64,000 nucleotides of DNA, taken from contig OZ037911.1 in NCBI GenBank assembly GCA_964035575.1, forward strand, positions 310,001 through 374,000. Direction: 5' to 3'. The translations under genes were made by a program, and so were the position numbers. The DNA comes from Rhynchopus sp. YZ270_cl-10 (lineage: Eukaryota > Euglenozoa > Diplonemea > Diplonemida > Diplonemidae). The notes beneath the pieces were generated by a model, which searched no databases, was not told where the DNA came from, and was given only the letters and a program-made list of their open reading frames with translations. Below, piece after piece: positions 20,401 through 30,586 of the stretch (the stretch's first letter is position 1; each line of letters opens with the position of its first letter).

Positions 20401-21759
20401 GAGGGGGGTCGCGGAGTTGTCGCTGACATCGTGGAGGTTGACGAGCATTGTATTGTTCCCTTCTAACGAGAGGGAGATGACGGAGCCGGACACGGTGCTG
20501 TGCGCGAGGTCTGGTTGGTACCAATACGACTGTGGAGAAGGGATCGTTGTGTGCAACGGAAGGGTAACACCTCGAGAAGTCTGCACTCCTTGCAAATGGT
20601 AGAACGGCAGGGTCCGAGAAGTGCCATGCGCCAGATCGGTTCCGAAGAAGAGAAAATACGGTGCAGAAGGGTGTGCTGCGAAGCTTAAAGAAACAGACCC
20701 AGCTAGATCATTGCTGCTGCGGTGCAATCCCGCATGGCGTCCCCCGGTACGCACCTTAAGTTGCAGTACCGCGATACTCTCGCATTCTTCTAGAAGAGAA
20801 AAGGCGGTCGCATTAGGAGTAAACTTCGCGCCCTTCTTCTTCCCCTTCTGTTTCGCGCTGTGTTCTTCTCTTTGCAATGCAGGGTCTGCGAACAACGCAT
20901 AAAACCGCCCTCGATTGTCAAAACAAAAGACCCAATCGTTTTTTAACGAATAAAACCGCGCGTCTCTGAAGACCGATCCTGGCTCGAAATAATCTCGTAG
21001 TTTGTTCGGAGCCCCGGGGATACTGACATCATAGTACACGATATAGCCGTCTGCTGCAAGCAATAGGCGTATATCATTGTACAAGGCGTCTTCGTGCTTT
21101 TTCTTTTTCTTTTGTCCACGTACATTCATCCTCGCCCCGCCGCAATGAAACTGCAAGGTAGAAAACACGCGAACACTCTCCTTATGCTTTTCATACTGAA
21201 TCACGTTGTACAACTTCGCGCTGGTTATATCAAATATCCGTACCGTCCCATCCACTGCCGCGACCGCAACCAATGGTAACGAAGGATGCACAACCAACCC
21301 AGAAACAACAGATTTATGCCCAGAATATGAGACCGGCTTTTTATTTTGCGCGAACAAATTAATGCAATATGCGGCGGTCGATTTGATGCGAGAGTACAAC
21401 AATACATGAACTCCCCCAGACGAAAATATATCGCAGGACACAAATGGGCGTGATTCAGAAGGCTTTGAGGGCGAATGCTCCGAAAGAACGTGCCCATCTT
21501 GGGAGTCAAGCGTAGCGACCGATCCGTCCACCATACACACCACCAACGCATTCCGTTCCCGCAGATACAACAACCGTTGCGGCGGCATTCTCAACGGAAA
21601 CACCCCCACCTCCGATCCCCCTAACACATCATACTCCACAATACTCGCCTTCAACCCTACATAAGCTGAAGGAAGCGTCGGATGAAAGCACGCACACAAA
21701 ATATCCTTTCCATGCAAACCCGGAGGAAGCTGCACATTCCCAAACGGCGCAATCTCCAT
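17401..21759 (-). CDS. TWD40-1: TPLATE/TSET complex subunit TWD40-1-like, three exons, 1338 aa
   Basis: Exons are 21759-18334, 18068-17940 and 17862-17401; both introns are GT-AG and phase 0. The N-terminus carries two WD40-type propellers (for example CFHPTLPSAYVGLKASIVEYD, GLVVHPSLPLVAVAAVDG, IFDITSAKLYN). These lead into SWVGRSLLYVTAGHVCSL and an alpha-solenoid. An acidic linker has QQEELRRQYLASYAGDD and DEDEGFGAQKKFKKFEIKKD. The C-terminal TPR-like region reads CLRNAYTKLERNRYDDAVKRF, CCRMLKEIKELE, GVRASMEAGNYGVAAHMIRR, then a zinc-ribbon tail CTYC...CTYC. Order and motifs match plant TWD40-1 as I recall it, and more distantly COPI alpha. The family forms an endocytic adaptor-like coat at the plasma membrane. 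COPI alpha is less likely because the N-terminal propeller signature differs. Confidence 0.85.
17863..17939 (-). other. Spliceosomal intron 2 of the TWD40-1-like gene (77 nt)
   Basis: Donor GTACGTAC follows TCTCCTTTGGTGCAG and acceptor CTCAAACCAG precedes GTTTCGTAC. Removal joins SPLVQ to VSYYIL in phase 0. The intron is T- and A-rich. Confidence 0.9.
18069..18333 (-). other. Spliceosomal intron 1 of the TWD40-1-like gene (265 nt)
   Basis: Donor GTATGTG follows GCGCAGGAG and acceptor AAAACACAG precedes TGTCTCCGC. Removal joins GTSAQE to CLRNAY in phase 0 and restores a TPR-like helix seen in the plant homologue. Part of the intron happens to be open in one frame. Confidence 0.85.
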
Positions 21760-22275
21760 TTAAAACGATTTTTAAGGTATTATATTAGAAGAGGAGCAAG
21801 ATAGAAAAAAAAATTCCAAAATTTGGACAAAAAAAAGGAAGGAAAACCAAAGAGAGAGAGAGAGAGAGAGGAGAGAGACAAAAGAATGAAATGTGTATAC
21901 AGGAGGGGTGTTGTGTTGTTTTGTGGTCTCCTCAACACAAAAGGATCTCTCTCTGGAAAATTTTGGTGTATGGGGTGGGTGTGGGGGGGTGTGGAGGAGG
22001 TAAAAAGTTGTCAAAAAAAATTTCGGGGGAGGAGTACAAACAGATTTCATAGAGACACTAGGGTAATAGGATACACGGGGGTGACCTGGTTGTGGTCATG
22101 GTTAGTACTTTGACCGGTCGGTTATTGACCGGTCAACCTGAGAAAATATACTGGTTTATGACCAGTACTTAGTAGTCTCTCTGCGTGCTGGAGACACACA
22201 AAAAAAAATTCGTAAGAGTTACTAAGTACCGATCAGGTTTTTTTTGTACTGTGCCTTGACCGCCTATCGTGCATG
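21760..22275. other. Upstream region of the TWD40-1-like gene
   Basis: Contains a (GA)n microsatellite at about 21853-21875 and a small palindrome GACCGGTC...GACCGGTC at 22110-22135 with a CTGG/CCAG hairpin beyond it. The promoter of the minus-strand gene must lie in the first few hundred bases; no clear core motif is seen. Confidence 0.5.
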
Positions 22276-22822
22276 CCTACTGGGGGGGAGCTATTAAAGT
22301 ATACGTATACTTTATTCGGCGGGAATTACTGCTTAAATGGCCAAAAAACGAAAAGTGGAAGAAAAAAAAAAATCACTGTTATTTTGGGGTTTCTAGTAGC
22401 CGAAACCTCGCGAAAACACCACCATTGGCATTTTTGGGCCAATCCCAGCCAGTGGTGGGGTCAATGTGGAAAAATGAACAATTTTTTGGTGACTTAAATT
22501 TTCACAAATCTGAACCCCATCAGCACCAATCGTGTAAAAACTGATACACGCGTTTTAGGTCAAAAATACTCGTTTCTCAGCGCAAAGTGACCCCATCACA
22601 GCACGTACAGAATCCGGACCACCGAAATCAAAAAAAAAAAAAATTTCGATTTTTTGTGCAAAACTTGCTGAAAAATTTTTTTAGTAAGAAAAATGTACAC
22701 AAAAACCGTATACTTTATTTCACAGATTTCCACGCTCAAAATGGGTTTCCGCACCGTATACTTTATTACCCCCGTATACTTTATTAGCACCGTATACTTT
22801 ATTAGCCCCCCCCCAGTAGGGG
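22276..22822. mobile_element. Short inverted-repeat element with GTATACTTTATT ends (~547 bp)
   Basis: The left end reads CCTACTGGGGGGGAGCTATT then AAAGTATACG. The right end is its inverse, ending CGTATACTTTATTAGCCC then CCCCCAGTAGG. Just inside the right end the motif GTATACTTTATT is repeated four times. The element contains one copy of the CCAGTGGTGGGGTCAAT motif that recurs at 27-30 kb. There is no coding capacity, so it is a non-autonomous DNA element. Confidence 0.7.
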
Positions 22823-23410
22823 GGAAGGGGGGTTTTTTTTGATTGTGAGTTTTTTTTTTTCTTTTGTTGCGTTGTATTGACAATCTCCCAACTAAGAGGT
22901 GGGTTAGAGGTTACCAATGGTTAGCTATTTTCCTCCCCCCTTTTTCTTCCATAAATTTATGATTAATCTTGCCATGGGCATACTGTGACTGTTTGCACAT
23001 GTGGCAAATCATCTCTATTTTTTCGTTCAGATTTCCTGAGCAGTTTTCCTGCCCAGAAATGAGGAATAAAAAAAAAATGCATTTTTTTTCTCTGATGGGT
23101 GAAAACAAAGAGCTAAATGTCTCATCCAAATTTGCATTTCTAAAAAAAAAAAAACTTTCCAAAAAAAATGTTACGACTGAAAAAACAATACCCCACGAAT
23201 GTACAGAGCATTGGTTACGTGGGGGTGTTTTTTTTTTTTGTTTTTGTTTCTATATAGGGGGAGGGGGGGTAAAAAAGCAGGCACACAGAAGAGAGAAAAA
23301 AGAAGAAAAATGGTAGGTATTGATGCAGGCATTTCCGACTACGATGCAAGCCATCCGGATGTCAGCACAAAAAACAAAAAAACAAAAAAAAAAACTAGTA
23401 TTTAATTACT
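22823..23410. other. A/T-rich region, no gene seen
   Basis: Long A and T runs and G runs, with no coherent reading frame. The open stretches are mainly Lys- or Phe-coding homopolymers. Confidence 0.6.
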
Positions 23411-23551
23411 ATGCAATTATTTCACCATAATTGCTACGAGGAGGTGTTTTTTTCACGAGTGGTTAATTGCACGAGCGCAGCGAGTGCAATTAACAAAACG
23501 AGTGAAAAATACACCTCCGAGTGCAATTTTCTGTGAAATAATTGCATGGAA
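23411..23551. mobile_element. Fold-back element with GAGCGCAGCGAG centre
   Basis: Near-perfect palindrome of about 70-bp arms: ATGCAATTATTTCAC, GGAGGTGTTTTTTTCACGAG and TTAATTGCACGAGCG on the left, their complements on the right. The centre CGAGCGCAGCGAG resembles the centres of the fold-backs at 51717-51885 and 62107-62268. Confidence 0.75.
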
Positions 23552-23687
23552 TTTGATATTTAATTGCCGTAAAATTATTTCCGAAAGCCAAAATCCGTTT
23601 TCGGCAGCCTGTGCTGTCACGGTGCGCTGGTCAGAGGTCTGACCAGGTCACCTGGTCACATTTACCCAGGTACGTACCCAGTCACCC

Positions 23688-23755
23688 AGGTACACAGGTA
23701 CACAGGTACACAGGTACACAGGTACACAGGTACACAGGTACACAGGTACACAGGT
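23688..23755 (+). repeat. 8-bp minisatellite (GGTACACA)n
   Basis: About eight perfect units. The complementary unit (TACCTGTG) appears at 58421-58451. Confidence 0.9.
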
Positions 23756-23845
23756 AAGTCGTGACAGGGCAACCACAGCCAACCCGCCAGTCACTGAGAA
23801 GTGACCAGACAGTCCACTTGACAAACACAAAAGTGTCCAGTCACG

Positions 23846-24185
23846 TGGGGCATTCATGCACTGAGGAGATAAATGATCCAACAATTTACAAGAAAGCATT
23901 ACTTAACCTACTGCTGGAAGTTGCCAGGTCGTAGTAACACACAAAGTGTGCCTCCGTTCGGGAATACCGGATATTCTAGAGACCAAAAAGGCCTCTTCCG
24001 CTGGTCAAGGTATAACCGAGTGAACGGCCCAAGACCCCCGTGGAGAAGTTAAATGTTGTAATGCTATCAAGTACAAACTGCGACCACTGTCTTACCCTCC
24101 TCAATGCATGGTGGAAGATGTCTTTGACAACAAACCGAGCTCTGATTATCAATCGTTAGACTCAGAGGAATGCCTGCGGTACAGG
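23846..24185 (-). mobile_element. Truncated copy of the GAGCTCGGTT element (see 60011-60337)
   Basis: On the minus strand this segment matches 59886-60300 over most of its length: GAGCTCGGTTTGTTGTCAAA, CATTGAGGAGGGTAAGACAG, TACTTGATAGCATTACAACA, ACTTCTCCACGGGGGTCTTG, GAGGCACACTTTGTGTGTTA. The far inverted end present in the other copy is missing here. Flanking GGCATTCCTCTGAGTC is also shared. Confidence 0.7.
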
Positions 24186-24242
24186 TATCAAACCCGGGGT
24201 GTTCACAAAAGAAAAAAAGAAAAAAAAATCGCGATTTTTTTT

Positions 24243-24332
24243 TTAGCCGGGTTTCCCACACAAAAAATAATTACCGTGTAATTATTTCCTATAATTACAC
24301 GGTAATTATTTTTTGTGTGGGAAACCGGCTAA
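24243..24332. mobile_element. Perfect fold-back palindrome, 43-bp arms
   Basis: TTAGCCGGGTTTCCCACACA followed by an AT-rich segment, a 4-5 bp spacer, and the complement ending TGTGTGGGAAACCGGCTAA. The arms differ by at most one base. It is too short to code and is probably a recent fold-back insertion. Confidence 0.75.
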
Positions 24333-24472
24333 AATACCTCCACTGCAATTATTTCCAGACGTCAATTATGGCATTCTTAAAACTCCGCTCCTAGAAGGAT
24401 TTTGGCTTGAGGAAATAATTTTACGGCTATTAAAAAAGTAATTGCTATCAAAAACAAAAAATCGGGGATGTT

Positions 24473-24561
24473 GTGGATATGGGGAGACCCCCCACGCTCC
24501 TGGATCTCCCTGTAGAAATAATCTACAACACGCCCAGCACTCCGCTCTTCTTGCAGGTATG
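24473..24561 (+). CDS. Possible first exon of an F-box-like gene, otherwise degraded
   Basis: The frame MDMGRPPTLLDLPVEIIYNT then PSTPLFLQ is followed by a donor-like GTATGC. LLDLPVEIIYNT resembles the start of an F-box (LPxEIxxxI). No downstream exon can be supported: after the candidate intron the sequence is A-rich. It is probably a remnant. Weak evidence. Confidence 0.25.
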
Positions 24562-25278
24562 CAAAAAAAAAAAAAAACGCTCTTCGCACGCTGCCAGCAT
24601 CAATGAGGCAAAGCAATGTGCAAAAAAAAAAAAATTATTTTCTTTTTTCCCAGCACATCATGACCACGCACATACAAAAAATATAAATAAAACCCACTTT
24701 GGATGAACATAAAGCATATACCGTAAGACTGTAGTTATGAAGTTGACTGAAGCCCCCCCCTTCTCCTTTTCTAACCAATAATCTGTTGGACGCCTTGAAC
24801 GCACGCAACTTCCCAGCAGGTTTCCTCCGTTTGATTTATTTGCTTAGATACACAACGAGGGCAAAAGAGTTACGGCAGTTCAGTTCACCCATTTTATCAC
24901 GCACGACAAAGCAGCGGGAGACGGTTAATATCAATAGGGGAGAAATACTACGGACCAAAGCCAGAAGAAACGTTTGTTAAGATGAACCCAAGCCTCACTG
25001 TGCTGAAGACACCTTATGACAAACACGGCCCGTGCAAAACAAAGCAAAGCAAAACAAAAAAAATGGAGTGTTAAATAATGCAAACAGCAGCACCGAAGAC
25101 CCGATACCCCAGGCACTTCGCCTAACCATCTGATAGAGACACCCCCCCTCAGCAAAGAGACTCTCCTTCGCTGCAGATGTAAACACTACAAAAATATCCA
25201 TTTTTTTTTTTTTTTTGATTTTGTTTTTTTTTGCTAAGTTTCAACTGAAAGTGTTGCAAAAAAAGAAGAAGAAAAAAA
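24562..25278. other. Intergenic, no gene seen
   Basis: A/T-rich with long homopolymers (for example T17 near 25201). The open frames lack motifs. Confidence 0.5.
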
Positions 25279-25312
25279 GACGATCCTAAGCCTCTCATTC
25301 TTAAGTCGCCTT
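25279..25312 (+). repeat. Stem-loop repeat (CTCTC loop), copy
   Basis: GACGATCCTAAG, loop CCTCTCATT, CTTAAGTCGCC. The outer stem differs in sequence from most copies (GATGA/TCATC) but still mostly pairs. Confidence 0.6.
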
Positions 25313-25440
25313 TTTGGGGCGAATAAATCAAAAATTGTACTGAGAAAAAAAAATAAGAATTTTTCTGTCAACAAAGAAGTGTTAAAAAAAAAAAGGAGCG
25401 GCAGTGGCGGAAGAGAAAAATAAAAAAAAAACTCCAGGCT

Positions 25441-25479
25441 TGTAAGATGATCCTAAGCCTCTTGTGTTGAGTCATCTTT
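25441..25479 (+). repeat. Stem-loop repeat (CTCTT loop), copy
   Basis: AAGATGATCCTAAG, CCTCTTGTG, TTGAGTCATCTT. The outer 7-bp stem is perfect. Confidence 0.6.
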
Positions 25480-25568
25480 GAAAAAAAGATAGTCAAAAAA
25501 ATATCCTATTTGAATCCTATAGGACTGCCTTACCTTTACGCTCTTTGAGAATGTGGAGCTAGTTGGCT

Positions 25569-25741
25569 CCGTGGGTTTCTGACCTAATGGTGGCAGTATT
25601 GTGATGGGAGCCCATTGTAATACGCAAAATACATCAAAATACATCACAATACACGTATTGTGATGTATTTTGCGTATTCCAATGGGCTCCGGATCCCATC
25701 ACAAATACTACCATTATTCTGACCCCACCCACACCACGGAG
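25569..25741. mobile_element. Fold-back element, ~85-bp imperfect arms
   Basis: CTCCGTGGG...TAATGGTGGCAGTATTGTGA then TGGGAGCCCATTG and TACGCAAAATACATCA face their complements ending ACCACGGAG. It is centred on ACACGTATTGTGATG. No coding capacity. Confidence 0.7.
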
Positions 25742-26324
25742 CGCTTTTGCACGTTTGAGAAGGAAAACTGATACTGGGGTTTGGGAGAGCCAATATAATA
25801 TCACACCCATTTGCACAAAAAAAAAAGAAAAGAAAAGAAAAAATATGAGATGTCGGGTGGTACTCAAATATCACCCAAAAAAAGGGGCTTGGGAAGCCAG
25901 GATAATCATAGGCACGCATGGTACGCAATCTTCCCTTCCTCTTCTCGTATGGAGACAAGAAACACTCTGTAGGTAGGGTGCGTACTTATGACTCATGTCA
26001 TGACTGTCTGACACCTAATGCCCAAAAAAAATGAAATAAAAATTCTTTTGCAGAATTTCTTTGAAAAAAAAAAAATGTACAGAATAACGCACACAAAGAT
26101 AAATATGACAAATATGGTTTCAAAAAATAAACGTAAAAACTTTGAATAAACTGCCCACCTTCTGCACATCAAGAAAAAAAAAAAGGCCCAGGTAGGGATA
26201 ATCTTTTCGGTTGCACAAAGCGTCAAATATGTTTGTCGTTTGGAGAACAAAATAAAGTCGCTAAATTACCTCCAAAAACCCCCAAATCTGCCAAACTTTA
26301 TTTGGACGCCAATGTATTTGGAGT
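25742..26324. other. Intergenic, no gene seen
   Basis: A/T-rich, with only short frames. Confidence 0.5.
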
Positions 26325-26536
26325 TACCGTATTCGTACAAAAAAAATTATCGACCGTAATAATTCGACCTTTTCAAGATTTTATTCTGGAAGTTCGACCT
26401 TTTTTACAGTAGAATAGTAGTACAGTAATGATAGATCGTACTAATGTTCGACCGTAAAAATGTTCAGATCTTTTCAGGATTTTTCTGGAAGTTCGACCTT
26501 ATTTTTTACGGTTGAACATTTTTTACGAATACGGTA
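26325..26536. mobile_element. MITE with TACCGTATTCGTAC ends (212 bp)
   Basis: The left end TACCGTATTCGTAC and right end GTACCGTATTCGT (complement strand) are inverted. Inside, GTTCGACC and TTTTCAGGATTTTTCTGGAA motifs occur in direct order. A shorter relative lies at 30478-30574. Confidence 0.75.
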
Positions 26537-26629
26537 CTGTACACCAATCTGGGCCTTCCACTCTGAGGAACAACTTATGCCTGCTTCCAAACAGCCAAAA
26601 AGAAAGACAAAAAAAAAAAAACAACAGTT

Positions 26630-26669
26630 TATAAGATACCCTAAGCCTCTCGTGCTTAGTCACCTTATC
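26630..26669 (+). repeat. Stem-loop repeat, copy
   Basis: ATAAGATACCCTAAGC, loop CTCTCGT, GCTTAGTCACCTTAT. Preceded by the shared CAGTTT leader and an A tract. Confidence 0.7.
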
Positions 26670-26974
26670 ATAAAAAGGGGGGTTTTTGAATGGGTTTTTA
26701 TGAAGTTTTTGTTATGTTTGCTTTGTGCATCATAAAAAGGGGGTGGTTAGTGAAGACGAACCTCAGCTTCTCTCGCTGCTTTGGCCAATCTAAGAAAAAT
26801 GGATAAGAGACAGCGCTCTCGCCCCTGCAAGGAAATTGATCTGGAAAAAAAGGGGCAAACGAATGGGGGGGAAAAGGTAAAATAAGTGTAAGGGGGGAAA
26901 AGAAGGCTGTTTTCGATGACATAAACACAACCAATCATTTTTGAACAAAAAAAAATCAAAATCAAAAGAAAAGT

Positions 26975-27019
26975 TTATAAGATGATCCTAAGCCTCTCCG
27001 TGCTTAGTCAACCTTATCA
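26975..27019 (+). repeat. Stem-loop repeat, copy
   Basis: TTTATAAGATGATCCTAAGC, loop CTCTCCGT, GCTTAGTCAACCTTAT, preceded by AGAAAAG. Confidence 0.7.
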
Positions 27020-27237
27020 TATTCGTTATCGCAAACAAAATTGTGCAGTTGGAGTAAAATCGTAAGAAACCTCTCTCTGGTTGAAGACCCCTCCTAGACT
27101 GCACGTGCACATATGTTAAGCCCCCCCACCCCAATCCCCACCCCCCCTACCCCAAGAATCACATGCACACAAAAAGTATTGACAAAACTCTCTACACACC
27201 CGGCGTTCTCTAAGCCGAGTAAGAACTAAAGAAAAGT

Positions 27238-27278
27238 TTATAAGATGACCCTAAGCCTCTCGTGCTTGGTCACCTTAA
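27238..27278 (+). repeat. Stem-loop repeat, copy
   Basis: TATAAGATGACCCTAAGC, loop CTCTCGT, GCTTGGTCACCTTAA, preceded by GAAAAGTT. Confidence 0.7.
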
Positions 27279-27767
27279 CCAAAACAGATGGGGTAAAGAA
27301 AGCTCTATGGCGCGACGCCAATACGCTTGCCGTCGGACGGCTTCAAGCCTTGCTGGTTCAGCCAATCTCGCAGGTCCTTTGGTGCGTTCTTCTCTCTGCG
27401 CATGTCAGTAACTGGCAGATTGCGAGATTCCTGTTGCAAAGAATGGGGCGCGTTTTTTTATATGGGTAATAACTACAGAGGTTACAGGCTATTTCCTAAC
27501 TCTGGGGCGTTTTTGCCGAAATTTCGAAAAAGAAAGGCAAAAAAAGTGCGGCATTTTCCTGTGGCTTTTTTCCGCCCAAGAGGGCGTTTTGTTGCATTTC
27601 CGAGCCAATCCCGGCTTGTGGTGGGGTATATACGGAAAAATTGGTGTGGCACCGGTACAAATTCCCCGTGGTTCTCCCGTATGTCTCCCGTGGTTACACC
27701 AGGCTGGGGGGTACCCTGTTTTATTTTATTTTTCCGGGTTTGCGGGAATGTGAAGGAAAACGCTGGC

Positions 27768-27848
27768 ATTTGCATTTCCGGAATCCGTCCGGCCAGTGGT
27801 GGGGTCAATTTGCCGAAATGGACAAGTTCTCGTTTTTGGTCAATTTCC
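27768..27848 (+). repeat. ~80-bp dispersed motif abutting the minisatellite
   Basis: GCATTTCCGGAATCCGTCCG, CCAGTGGTGGGGTCAATTTG, CCGAAATGGACAAGTTCTCG, TTTTTGGTCAATT. Relatives lie at about 22430, 28505, 28693, 28860, 29665, 29840 and 43065. It is the commonest dispersed sequence of the 27-30 kb stretch. Confidence 0.8.
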
Positions 27849-27849
27849 G

Positions 27850-28246
27850 CAGTATACACAGTATACACAGTATACACAGTATACACAGTATACACAGTAT
27901 ACACAGTATACACAGTATACACAGTATACACAGTATACACAGTATACACAGTATACACAGTATACACAGTATACACAGTATACACAGTATACACAGTATA
28001 CACAGTATACACAGTATACACAGTATACACAGTATACACAGTATACACAGTATACACAGTATACACAGTATACACAGTATACACAGTATACACAGTATAC
28101 ACAGTATACACAGTATACACAGTATACACAGTATACACAGTATACACAGTATACACAGTATACACAGTATACACAGTATACACAGTATACACAGTATACA
28201 CAGTATACACAGTATACACAGTATACAGTATACACAGTATACACAG
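27850..28246 (+). repeat. 9-bp minisatellite (CAGTATACA)n, ~44 units
   Basis: Almost perfect 9-bp units with one shortened unit near 28221. No unit contains a stop in any frame, so long artificial frames cross it on both strands. Confidence 0.95.
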
Positions 28247-28255
28247 GGGATTGGG

Positions 28256-28406
28256 AGTACAGTACAGTACAGTACAGTACAGTACAGTACAGTACAGTAC
28301 AGTACAGTACAGTACAGTACAGTACAGTACAGTACAGTACAGTACAGTACAGTACAGTACAGTACAGTACAGTACAGTACAGTACAGTACAGTACAGTAC
28401 AGTACA
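28256..28406 (+). repeat. 5-bp satellite (CAGTA)n, ~30 units
   Basis: Follows the 9-bp array after GGGATTGGG. The 5-bp unit is the first five bases of the 9-bp unit, suggesting one array arose from the other. The same compound order occurs at 43147-43996. Confidence 0.95.
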
Positions 28407-28414
28407 GTCTGTAG

Positions 28415-29270
28415 CAGGGCTATTTCTAAATATGGGGTCCGGGGGGTCCAAAATCCAATCCGGGACACAAATTTTTTGGCAGATTTATTTTGTGCCAAAA
28501 ACGTCCTTATTTGCATTTTTGGGATTCACCCGTGCAGTGGTGGGGTCAATCTCGAAAATTGGACAATTTTTTGACCACTTAAATTTTTTGAAAATATGAG
28601 CCCGGTTGCTTATACGTGGGGCCCATTTTCGGCCAAAAAATGCTGCTCAAAAAAAATTTCCCCTGAAAATTTTTCAGCCCCAAAACATACTGCGATTGGC
28701 ATTTCCGGAATCTGTCCGCACTGTGGTGGGGTCAATTTGCAGAAATGGCCAAGTTCTTGGTTTTGGTCAAAATGAGTGTAAGGTAAAGGGGCCAAGGTAA
28801 ATCCCACAACCCAGATTTTCTCTCCCAGAATCTGAAACATGAAAATGCGCGAAAACACCGGCATTTGCATTTCCGGAATCCGTCCGTTCTGTGGTGGGGT
28901 CAATTTGCAGAATTGGGCAAGTTTTTGGTTTTTGTTAAAATGAGTACGGTGCCAGTGTGATGTTAGTGTAGAGAACAAGTTTTCTAAGAAACCCCATAAT
29001 AGCACCTCCGGCATGCGGCCTGGTGCGCCCTCTCTGTTTTTTCAGAAAATATCAAAAACCCCGTGTCTTGCACAATCTGGAAGAAAACTTTCCAACACAA
29101 AAAAAATCGGCAACTTTCTTCAAGCAGAAAGCCCATCCCCCCCCTCTCTGTAAGTACTGTAGTACGTGCAAATTTTTTGGCAGCCCTGTATATAAGCCCC
29201 GTGCAAATTTTTTGGCAACTTTCATTTTCCAAAAATCAGGGACAGGGACAGGTTTTTAGAAATAGCCCTG
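28415..29270. mobile_element. Non-autonomous hAT-type element, 856 bp, perfect 8-bp target duplication
   Basis: Ends CAGGGCTATTTCTAAA and its exact complement TTTAGAAATAGCCCTG, flanked by GTCTGTAG on both sides (28407-28414 and 29271-29278). It inserted right at the end of the CAGTA satellite. Inside are three copies of the ~80-bp dispersed motif. There is no transposase. Confidence 0.92.
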
Positions 29271-29278
29271 GTCTGTAG

Positions 29279-30477
29279 GGGTTGAAAAAAAAATTTCCCC
29301 GAGAAAACCACTTTTTTGGGATAATTCAGCGCATTAGAAAATTTTGCGACCCCGCTCGGTTAGAACCGTGACTCTGTGTGACCCTTACCACCGTGAGAGT
29401 AAACACCAAAAAACGGGAAAAATAAAAATAAAAAGGGGTACCCCCTCCAGATTCCCCGTGGTTCGCCCGTATGTCTCCCGCGGTTGTACCGCGTACAACG
29501 GTTCACACCAAAAATGGACAAAATTTTGGTGACTTAAATTTTCGCAAAATATGAACCCATACTCGTAAACAAGGGTCATTTTCAGGAAAATTCGGAAAAT
29601 TCCGACATTTGGAAGCAATTTTTCTCCTGAAAAAAACAGTGGGTTTTCAGCTCCAAAACATACCGCGATTGGAATTTCCGGAATCCGCCCGCGCTGTGGT
29701 GGGGTCACTTTGCCGAAATGGCCAAATTCTTGGTTTTGGTCAAAATCCATGTAGGGTAAAGAGGGCCAAGGTAAATCCCACAACCAGATTTTCTCTCCCT
29801 GATCCTGACGTCTTGAAACATGAAAATGCCCGATAACACCGGCATTTGCATTTCCGGAATCCGTGCGTCCTGTGGTGGGGTCAATTTGCCGAAATGGACA
29901 AGTTCTTGGTTTTGGTCAAAATCCGTCAGTGTAAGGTAAAGGGGGCAAGTGTTTGCCTGTAGAAACTGGTAGGGAACAAGAAGCGCCGCAGGCGCACGGT
30001 ACCCAACTTTTTTTTTGTACCTTTTCTCCACTTTTTTTTGATTGCACGAGCCGATTGCTCTCCACGGTGGGGTCATATGTGTCCACAAACACTCTAACTT
30101 AGACTAAGGTACTATTATTCTGAAATAAGATTCAATGGTTTCTTAAGGTATCCTCATATCGTGAGATCTCTGAAAACCCTCGAAAACGAACCCCGCCGGA
30201 GGCGGATTTTTTTTATACACGTGCGCGCAAAAATACTTTTTTCTTGCTTATTTCGCACATTTGGGAGCACGGGACCCCAACATTTTTTTCCCTGGTCACT
30301 TTTTCCCAGACAGACGTGCCCTACCTACCTTCCCCCTTAGGCGAAAAAAAAGTGCGGCAACCGGGAAAATTTGGTCGGTAAAAAAAGTGCGGCATTTCCA
30401 AAATCTCAAATCGTAAAATCGAAACTCAGATTTAGGAAATAGCCTGAGAGGTTAGCTATTTGCTTTTTTTTTTTTTG
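29279..30477. other. Repeat-rich region, no gene seen
   Basis: Two further copies of the ~80-bp motif lie at about 29665-29760 and 29840-29945, and a GCGCCGCAGGCGCACGGTAC core at 29984. A GAAATAGCCTGAGAGG sequence near 30436 resembles one hAT end and may mark a degraded element. Confidence 0.5.
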
Positions 30478-30574
30478 AATACCGTTTTAGTACAAATTAT
30501 CGACCTTAATAATGTTCAACCTTTTCAGGATTTTTTCGACCTTCTTTACGATAATTTTTGTACGAATACGGTAA
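30478..30574. mobile_element. Short MITE of the TACCGTATTCGTAC family
   Basis: Left ATACCGTTTTAGTACAAATT, right TTTTTGTACGAATACGGTAA. The interior shares TTATCGACC and TTTTCAGGATTTTT with 26325-26536. It lies just past the 3' end of the gene at 30587. Confidence 0.75.
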
Positions 30575-30586
30575 TTGAATAATTGA

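Noticed and set aside
27850-28246. CRISPR-like regular array
   Set aside because: Perfect head-to-tail 9-bp units without spacers, in eukaryotic DNA: a minisatellite.
27482-28599. Several long frames through the 28-kb satellite on both strands (also 43011-44113)
   Set aside because: The 9-bp and 5-bp units contain no stop in any frame, so every frame is open. The products (QYT, SIH, VYT repeats) are artefacts.
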